In this document: one piece after another, positions 57,501-64,000 of the stretch
Position numbering within the stretch: position 1 is the first letter of the stretch
Layout of the letters: every line of letters begins with the position of its first letter
Assembly (NCBI GenBank): GCA_030248065.1
Contig: JASAMV010008603.1
Location: 49,265-113,264 of the forward strand
Reading direction: 5' to 3'
Origin: Rhynchonema sp. JSB1_4
Taxonomy: Eukaryota > Nematoda > Chromadorea > Monhysterida > Xyalidae
DNA: 64,000 nucleotides
Program-made: the position numbers and the translations under genes
The notes under the pieces: generated by a model
The model's input: only the letters and a program-made list of their open reading frames with translations
Database searches by the model: none
What the model was told of the DNA's origin: nothing

Positions 57501-60500
57501 TGTTTTCGAAATGCTTTTCGAGGCTGCGAAAGAATTATGAAAACAAATGGAAATCTATCAAAATTGAAAACCAGGAGTTTCTAATGTGAAAGTTCGTTGT
57601 TGACCTGTTTGGGGGCGTTTGTCGAAAAATTTTTTTGGAATGGCCGTTTTGGGGCGTGAGTATGGTTTAGTAGTTCAAAATGTTTCAAAAAAGACAGTTG
57701 TTTTTTTTTCGAAAAAAATAGGAAAGTATGTTGTATACTATATGTGAATTTGTTTAGAGTGCGATGTAATTTTTCAATGGTTGTATTTTTTTCTTCAGAA
57801 ATAAGTATATTATACTAGGTGTGAGTGGTTCGGGTTGGTAAAATTTGTTTTGTCTTTGTAGGATAGGGTTTATTATATGATTTTCTGCGTGAACAAAATA
57901 TAAGTTATTGGACAATTTAAGTTTTAGATATTTTTTTGTTAAAAAATTGTTTTGTTTGGATGTGTTTGGAATTAGGCAGACAATTGAAGTGTTTGTTTTT
58001 TTTTTATTTTGTTGGGTGAGAGCATGTGTGTGATTTCGTATATTTTTTGAACAGTATGGCCAAGTTTTTTTTTTAAATTTTCCAGACTCCGGCGAAGCAG
58101 AGACGCCTGATTCCGCGCATGTTTCGTTCGGGCGATTTGACGGATGCAAAACTGTTGGAATGTTTGAAAAGGGAACAAACAATATTGGGTTGATTGCTGG
58201 AGAAGAGAAGAATTGGATTGTTGTCTGGAATTATGTGCACATGTGTTAGTTTAGTTATAAAATTGGAGATTGATAGTTCTAAATGCTGATTTTTTACGAA
58301 AGTGAATTTGTAAGATATATTTTCATTTAGCAAATTCGAAGTGAGATATGTAATTTAAATAATGGGGTTTATATAAGAGTAGTTTTTTGATCAAAGAAGA
58401 GGATTATAAATAGTTCTAAGGGAAAAGTCAGGAAGTTTTTCGGTTTGTATTGCAGTGAAATGGAGCGACACACGTGACATATTTATTGTAATGCCACCGT
58501 CGTCGTTGTTTGTGTTGCGATCGGCTCTGGAAAATCCGCATCTTGCCAAAGAAGTGCGCCACGCTAGACACAATTCTACCGCACAGTTGGATGTAACATT
58601 CGAGGTATGTTGGCTATGTGAGACCAAAAATAGCGAGCGACGAATAGGTTGAAATTTTTGAGTGCGCTGAATATTTTGGAGAAAGTCTTTGATAGGAAAA
58701 GATGTTATTATATATTTTGAACTGCTTTTTTGGGTTGCCGGCGATTATAACTTGAACATCTCGGTGGAAGTACATACACATCGGCGTCGTGCATCGCACA
58801 CCAGAGAGAGGTTCGAAGCTACGATGGACGATCGTCGTTGTTTTGTTCCGATCGCGTCCGTTATGATGTCGAGGTGTGATTGTAGATTAGGCAGGGTGGA
58901 AGTTTTTTTCAGAGACAAATTTTTTTTATCTTTGTTGGAGTTGATGTAAACTTGGGCCTAGGAAAAAGACGTGTTTGTTGCAAAAAAAGAATTCGAAGTT
59001 TTTTCGAGCTTGGGAAAGATACGTTTTTATTTCTGCGAAATTTTTCCAAGTGGGAATTTTTGGAAGAATTTTTGTGGCATTATTTGTGAGATATTTTTAG
59101 AGGTTATAAAGGCATGTCGTGAAAAGGAATAATAATGAATGCTAGACAGTTGAAAATGAGGATTATGTGGTGTTGAAGTGTGTTTTTGGAGTATAAAAAA
59201 TTGTAGAATGTATTTTTGTATGGCAATCGTTGTGGGAATGGTTGAATAATGAATAAAATTTTCAGGCGAACAACGGAGAACTATACGTGGTGTTTGAAGC
59301 AGATTATGGTGCATTATATAGGTAAACGATTTAATATTTGCAACTAAATAGATGGAAATAATACAATAGAATTATGGATTAGAATGTTTAGTAATGCTGT
59401 AATCGAAAAGTTAAGATTGTATAAAAGTAGTGATATGTTAGAAGACATTGTGTATATTAAGGTATTATTAAAAGAAAAGGTTGTAGTCAGTTGTTTTTTA
59501 TGGGGAATAAGGATTTTTCTTTGAAATTTTAGGTTGGAAAATGATGAATAGCACAATTGATTACACATATATATCGGGAATCGAATTAATATTTCGTTTG
59601 TTATAATTTAAAATATATTTGCAGAACACTATCCGATCGTTGATGAGATGCCCGAGAATCTTCAATTTTCGCATGTGGTAACGGATTCGGAGGCGGCTCT
59701 CCAAAATGCGTCAAACAGCGTGTTCATGTTTCGGCCGAATGTGCTTCGACGTGAATGTATTGTTCACTTCAGGTATGCTGATATGTATATCTTTGTTAAG
59801 GAAAATATCAAAGTTTGTGCAAGTATTGTGAATTTGTCAGTCCTTTATGTCAATGAAATGTTGTTGGACAAATATTTGCAGCTTTTTTGAAGAAAATTAA
59901 GGCGAAAATAGAGAAATGAAAGATTGTATATGGGACAAGCAGCTAAAGGGGAAGAGTGACTTATGTTATGGTATAGAGATCAACGAAAACTTTGATTTTT
60001 TTGCAGGCGCAACGTGATGGCCAACTTGACGGGTTCGCCCATGAATGTGAAAAAAACGGTTCGAGATTTGATATTCGGATACAAGACTGGTTTGTTATTA
60101 TTAAGAATGATTTGCGTTAAAATTATGAATATTTCTGTATTTTTTATTTAACTGATGATGTAACGTTTCAGTTGGCGCATGGGGTCGGGGATTGGTGTGG
60201 AAAACTGGTTTGGTGGGATGTGATGCGAACGAAATCGAGGCGAAGATTGATAAACTTCAGGCTGATCTGGAGCAACTGAATATTGTGCCGAATTTCGTTG
60301 CGTATTTAAAGGGGTATGGTAAATAAAACTTAGTTCTGAATGACAAAAATGTTGAATTCAAAGTTTGTTTAGATCGTTGCGACATCGACTGATTAACTAT
60401 TTCACCGGTTGTGATGCAATCGATAGCATCGAAGCTCACCGAAGTCTTGGTCCAACGGCTAATACGAATGTGCAGGAGTCGATTCAAGGAGCGTTAGTAT

Positions 60501-62200
60501 GAAATGTGTAGGAAGTTTGTAATTTGGTTGACTGATTGATTTTTTTACAGAATGAAAGTTCGATTGGAAGTTAATGAACGTGTAAGAGGTTTATGATTTG
60601 ACTGTCTGTTTGACTGTTTGTTTGGAGAGAAAGGAAGTCGGAGATAGACAGTCGAAAAGCGATCTATGGGATAAACCGAGGTTATAGGAGTGAAAGATGT
60701 AAGAAGTAGACGGTGGAGCTGCGTGGCTTGTTTAATATTAAGTTTGTTGTATTAAGGGGCACTTTTGTTGTGTGTGGGGCAGCGAAATTAAAAGTTTACT
60801 ATAATGTGTTGTTTGTGTTGTTGGTAGGAACTGTTATTTTATTTGAAATTGGGGAATTTTCTTATTTTCAAATAATATGGTTTTGGGTTACTTTAATGAT
60901 AAATGAAGATCTAAGATTTGACACGTTATTTAATTTAAAATATGTGAAGTTCGTAGCATTTTGTAGAATGAAGACGTGCTGGTTTAATCGAGTTTTTTTG
61001 TAATTAATTGAGTTTGTTTGATTTCGCGTAGGTGGTAAAATGTGAAAGGAAGATTATAGAAAAATAGAATATGTAATTTTGTTGTTTTAACAAATAATTT
61101 TAACAGGTTAATTATTTTTTATGTAAGTTTTATAGATTGGCATGATTGTGTGGAAGAGAGTGATGTGTAGTTTTTTTGTATGAAATAATTTTTTTGTGAA
61201 GAGGGTATTCAGTGAATGGTAGAAGAAGATGGGTTTTTTATTTTGTATGGACTATGCGGAGTGAGAATATAAAGATGCGTTTTCAGACAGAAATCGTACA
61301 CGGGCAAGACGTGTTCTCGATCGCAGATGATGCTTCGACTAGCCGATTTCATCACAACTCAACACGAGAATCTAACGATTGCAGCTGTGATGGATCATGG
61401 TACAGTGATGTTGAATTGATTTTTTTTGTATGACGCTTATGAACAAAATGGAGTAAGTGGCGAGCAATTATTGTTGAAAGTTGAACTATATACGTGCAGG
61501 ACCATGGGAAGTGATTCCGGAGATTCGTGAGGAAATTTTGAGGGAGCATGGACTATCAATTGGAAGTCCGATGGATTCTAACGATCAACGATTGATTCTT
61601 CGAAGTTTAGGATTGGCCGGTAATATAAATTTGGATGTGTTGGAAATTTACTGCTTGGTTTTTGTTTGAGCGTGTATGGTAATTTTCAGAAGACGACTTG
61701 ATTGAGCCACCATATCGCGTCAAAATGGCAGAGTGGCGTCGACTTGTTCAAAGTGCGCGAAGTACACACGGCAATTGGACGCAAAAGTGTGTCAGGCGAA
61801 GTGGAAAACGAGCAGTGTTCCATTGTTCTTTGATAAATGTAAGTAAAATATAAAATTATTTATTGGATATTTATATTATATTGTTTGAATCTAGTATTTA
61901 TGTGGTATTCTAAAAAGTGGATTTATATTGTGTTTGCGCTAATTGTGCCTATTCTGTGTAGCAGCAATTAAAAAAGTAAAAGATGTAAATGTGTTTTATA
62001 TGGATTGATTCGGTGTGACTACTTTGTAGGGCAATGCTACAGAACGAGGGGATATTCAAATTGGAGCGATAACCGAGGAAGAATGCACGATTCTGGGTAC
62101 ATTTCACGTGTATTGTCGTTTCGGCGATGCCAACTATAATGTGCATTGTATGGATTTCCAAAAGCAGTGTTGGTTTTGTATTATTCAAGGAGGGTTATAG
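53651..62200 (+). CDS. MULE-type transposase-like protein in an intron-rich gene
   Basis: Mutator-like DDE transposase fold by motif order. Upstream exons (53.65-57.34 kb) code an acidic/Ser-rich N terminus and unrecognised segments. The exon at 58085-58189 (RLIPRMFRSGDLTDAKLLE) leads to the core: QLDVTFE at about 58590 (first Asp); CFVPIASVMMSR, then TTENYTWCLKQI (59266-59321); HVVTDSEAALQNA at about 59680 (second Asp); RRECIVHFRRN over the next junction; and NTNVQESIQ at about 60470, like the conserved TNN-x-x-E-S of MULEs. The last exons hold a Cys/His cluster near 62130-62190 (HCMDFQKQCWFC) that may be a degenerate SWIM finger; stop at 62200. At least 17 exons join in phase, which is unusual for an active transposon and suggests domestication or an ancient element. 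The exon at 58741 lacks a clear AG acceptor. The 5' limit is uncertain. Confidence 0.72.
54464..54529. repeat. (TA)n microsatellite
   Basis: About 65 bp of uninterrupted TA dinucleotides inside an intron of the MULE-like gene. Confidence 0.95.
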
Positions 62201-62629
62201 AAAATTTTTTTAAATGAGCTTTTGAAAAATGATGAATTATGGATAATAGTGTTTATATTGTGATTCTGTGTATGATGGACTTTTTGAATAAGGAATATAA
62301 GTGGAAATGTTTTCTATTATTATTTTGGAGAAGGTATTTTGAATAATCTGGCGAGGTGTTTATGTGTTTTGATTAGTTGTATTTTGTTGACGTGGGAATG
62401 TAGTCAACAGTGTAACGGTAGATATTAGTTATTTTCTAACGAATAAAAATATTAAATCATCTAGCAATACGTAACTGAACGAAGTACGTATTGCTATGGA
62501 TCTTGCGTGACACAAGAACGCATGGATATGACATCCGTCATCCTTCATCAGATCAGCCGATCAAATTCGCTCCCAAAATCGAACACAATTCTAGCGCGCC
62601 CAAAACAAAAACAAAACATCAACAACAAC
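62201..62629. other. Right edge of the T/G-rich block with a small hairpin
   Basis: T/G bias continues to about 62440 and stops. At 62462-62496, TAGCAATACGT and ACGTATTGCTA form a perfect inverted repeat around a 13-nt loop. From 62500 the sequence is 3' flank of the minus-strand gene. The hairpin could be a bidirectional terminator-like or element-end structure; no evidence decides this. Confidence 0.45.
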
Positions 62630-63139
62630 CTAACCATTGTCGGCGCTGTACTGTTGTTGTTGTTGTCGTCGCTGTTGTTGCTGTGCGGTCGATTTGGGGA
62701 ACGGGAACGGCGGCGCGATGTCGGTCACCGGCGGGAAACCGTAACGAACATCGGCCAGACACACCAGGTCGCACACGCCGTCAACGAAATGCTGGATCAG
62801 AAAAATCTTGGTATAATTCGATGTTTGATAAAAAATGTAAAATTTTAGATTTATTTTCATATCTAGATCAATGTTTTTGCGAAGCATAGGAGGCACAAAA
62901 ATTGATATATTGAATTGAAGTTCAATTTTTCTATTCCGAGAAAGTGAAAGAACAATTCTGTTAGTATTCCATCTCAAATCAGACAGTGCGACAAAAAACG
63001 ACTCGAAAATGCAAACACCACCACCCCACGAGCAAACCTGATCGTGCCGCCCCCGCGGATCCGGCTCGCCATTCCTGCTCACCGCGCGCACCACATAGGC
63101 GTGCAGACGCAGTCGCAGCTTGTCCATAAATTCCAGGTG
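62630..63139 (-). CDS. 3' exons of an unrecognised minus-strand gene
   Basis: Two exons are well supported: complement of 63139-63038 (TTTCAG acceptor, GTTTGC donor) and 62806-62630 with a TAG stop. Both are phase 0. The first codes FMDKLRLRLHAYVVRAVSRN and a charged end; the second codes IFLIQHFVDGVCDLVCLADV, then PFPFPKSTA and a Gln-rich tail interrupted by RR. A further exon probably lies upstream at about 63502-63420 (YIAQYYFAQM), also in frame. I do not recognise the family. The compact helical sequence suggests a C-terminal domain of a larger protein that continues to the right. Confidence 0.6.
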   Translation of the reverse strand, partial: HLEFMDKLRLRLHAYVVRAVSRNGEPDPRGRHDQVCSWGGGVCIFESFFVALSDLRWNTNRIVLSLSRNRKIELQFNISIFVPPMLRKNIDLDMKINLKFYIFYQTSNYTKIFLIQHFVDGVCDLVCLADVRYGFPPVTDIAPPFPFPKSTAQQQQRRQQQQQYSADNG

Positions 63140-63694
63140 CTGAAAAAATAATGAAATGAAGACAAATACACGATAGATAGGCAGACTGGTGAAATTTCAG
63201 CTACTTGCCATTTGGCAAGTTGACTAAAAGTTGCTAGCCAAACTGTAAATTCCCTTGTTGTGTGCTTGCCATATGGCAACAGTGGATGGATTGAAACATC
63301 TACTTGCCAAATGCACAAATTGACTTGCAAATTGCAAGTGCCTCTGTGCAAAAGTCAACCGTGCCTGTGCGCTTTATTGTGACATGATTGGGAAGCGCGA
63401 ATCCGTATTCTGAGACACCAGAAATCATAATTATATTCGTCATTTGCGCAAAATAATATTGGGCGATATATTTAGTGTAGGCCTGCTGGACCACGGCGCG
63501 TTTGTTTTGTAAGCTTCAATTGATTTTCATGTGAATCATTAGCACACTGACCACAAAATCCTAGCACGGCACCAATGGGGCTCGTGACTTTTTCAACTTC
63601 TAGTTGATTTTTCAAACGTGATCTTTGAACTGGGCCGTCGTGGTAACCGCTAAAGATGTATGTGATCAAAGTTAACAGTAGCTTTTTGCTCACT

Positions 63695-63768
63695 CAGATC
63701 AAACAGGGGTCACCGCCGTTACGCCGATGGCAATTCGAACTGGGCCGCCGGTATTAGTCTGTCTCCTG
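63695..63768 (+). other. Possible plus-strand coding exon, continuing out of window
   Basis: A stretch of higher GC (ATCAAACAGG to CTGCCCAG) is bounded by an AG and a strong GTGAGT donor at 63773. Two frames stay open across it; one reads RRYADGNSNWAAGISLS. No homologous family was recognised, and it overlaps what may be the intron or promoter region of the opposite-strand gene. Weakly supported. Confidence 0.25.
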
Positions 63769-64000
63769 CCCAGGTGAGTTGGGAAGTTTAACTGGTTTGG
63801 TTTTAATTTATTAGTCGTAACATAATGCCGACGGATGGGTGCTCATGTTGTGAGTTCATTGACAAAGTCTGTGGTAGCGGCCATCCACAATAGCCCTGGT
63901 TGCCCGCTTTGATGTTGTTCCATTCTGCGTCCTATTGCATAGTGGCTTAAGGCTTGAACTCGTTATGTTTCGACTGTTTGCCAGAATACACCAACGGAAC

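Noticed and set aside
28900..62450. Giant Helitron (RPA plus helicase)
   Set aside because: The helicase is an XPD-type iron-sulphur enzyme, not Pif1-like, and no Rep/HUH nuclease motif was seen. The transposase-like protein is MULE type.
28900..62450. Integrated large DNA virus
   Set aside because: Genes are intron-dense with metazoan-type domains, and no capsid, packaging ATPase or viral polymerase was recognised.

Overview
The window is nuclear DNA from a small invertebrate, most likely a nematode. Genes are split by GT-AG introns, introns are crowded with short DNA transposons, and the receptor, LAPTM-like and DNA-repair proteins are metazoan in type. The phylum is an inference; nothing here fixes a species. 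No rRNA, CRISPR array or bacterial-style operon was seen.

Region 1 (1-12.9 kb) holds three class A G-protein-coupled receptor genes. A plus-strand gene at 1358-6681 (eight coding exons, 396 codons) looks like a neuropeptide receptor of the NPY/NPF-like class. Two minus-strand tandem paralogues, 9433-8389 and 11803-10767, have the same two-exon structure. A roughly 170-bp AT-rich sequence occurs at the left edge of the window and, inverted, at about 12.77-12.93 kb, so it brackets the cluster.

Region 2 (12.9-28.9 kb) is repeat-rich. It carries one minus-strand gene at 24.85-16.21 kb whose exons join in phase into a four-transmembrane LAPTM-like protein with two PPxY motifs near the C terminus. 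Its introns contain several non-autonomous elements, some with exact target-site duplications: hAT-like with 8-bp duplications, PIF/Harbinger-like with TTA or TAA, and tRNA-derived SINE fragments. Two TTAA-flanked foldback elements and a TA-flanked element lie on either side of this gene.

Region 3 (28.9-62.45 kb) is the remarkable part. It is a 33-kb block whose plus strand is very rich in T and G and poor in C, in exons and introns alike. All genes in it read on the plus strand: an RPA70-like single-strand-binding protein whose second DNA-binding OB fold is deleted; an unrecognised protein with a PCNA-interacting motif; an XPD-family iron-sulphur helicase of the FANCJ/RTEL1 type; and an intron-rich MULE-type transposase. 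The set could be a co-transcribed replication/repair cluster next to a domesticated transposase, or a very large mobile element that carries its own replication proteins. The upstream edge has E2F-like sites.

Inside the block, 45.8-53.2 kb has the 3' end of the helicase gene present four times (plus, minus, minus-degraded, plus). The indel-rich junctions look more like a folded-back long read or assembly error than a biological duplication.

Region 4 (62.5-64 kb) contains the 3' exons of an unrecognised minus-strand gene and a possible plus-strand exon that may continue out of the window.
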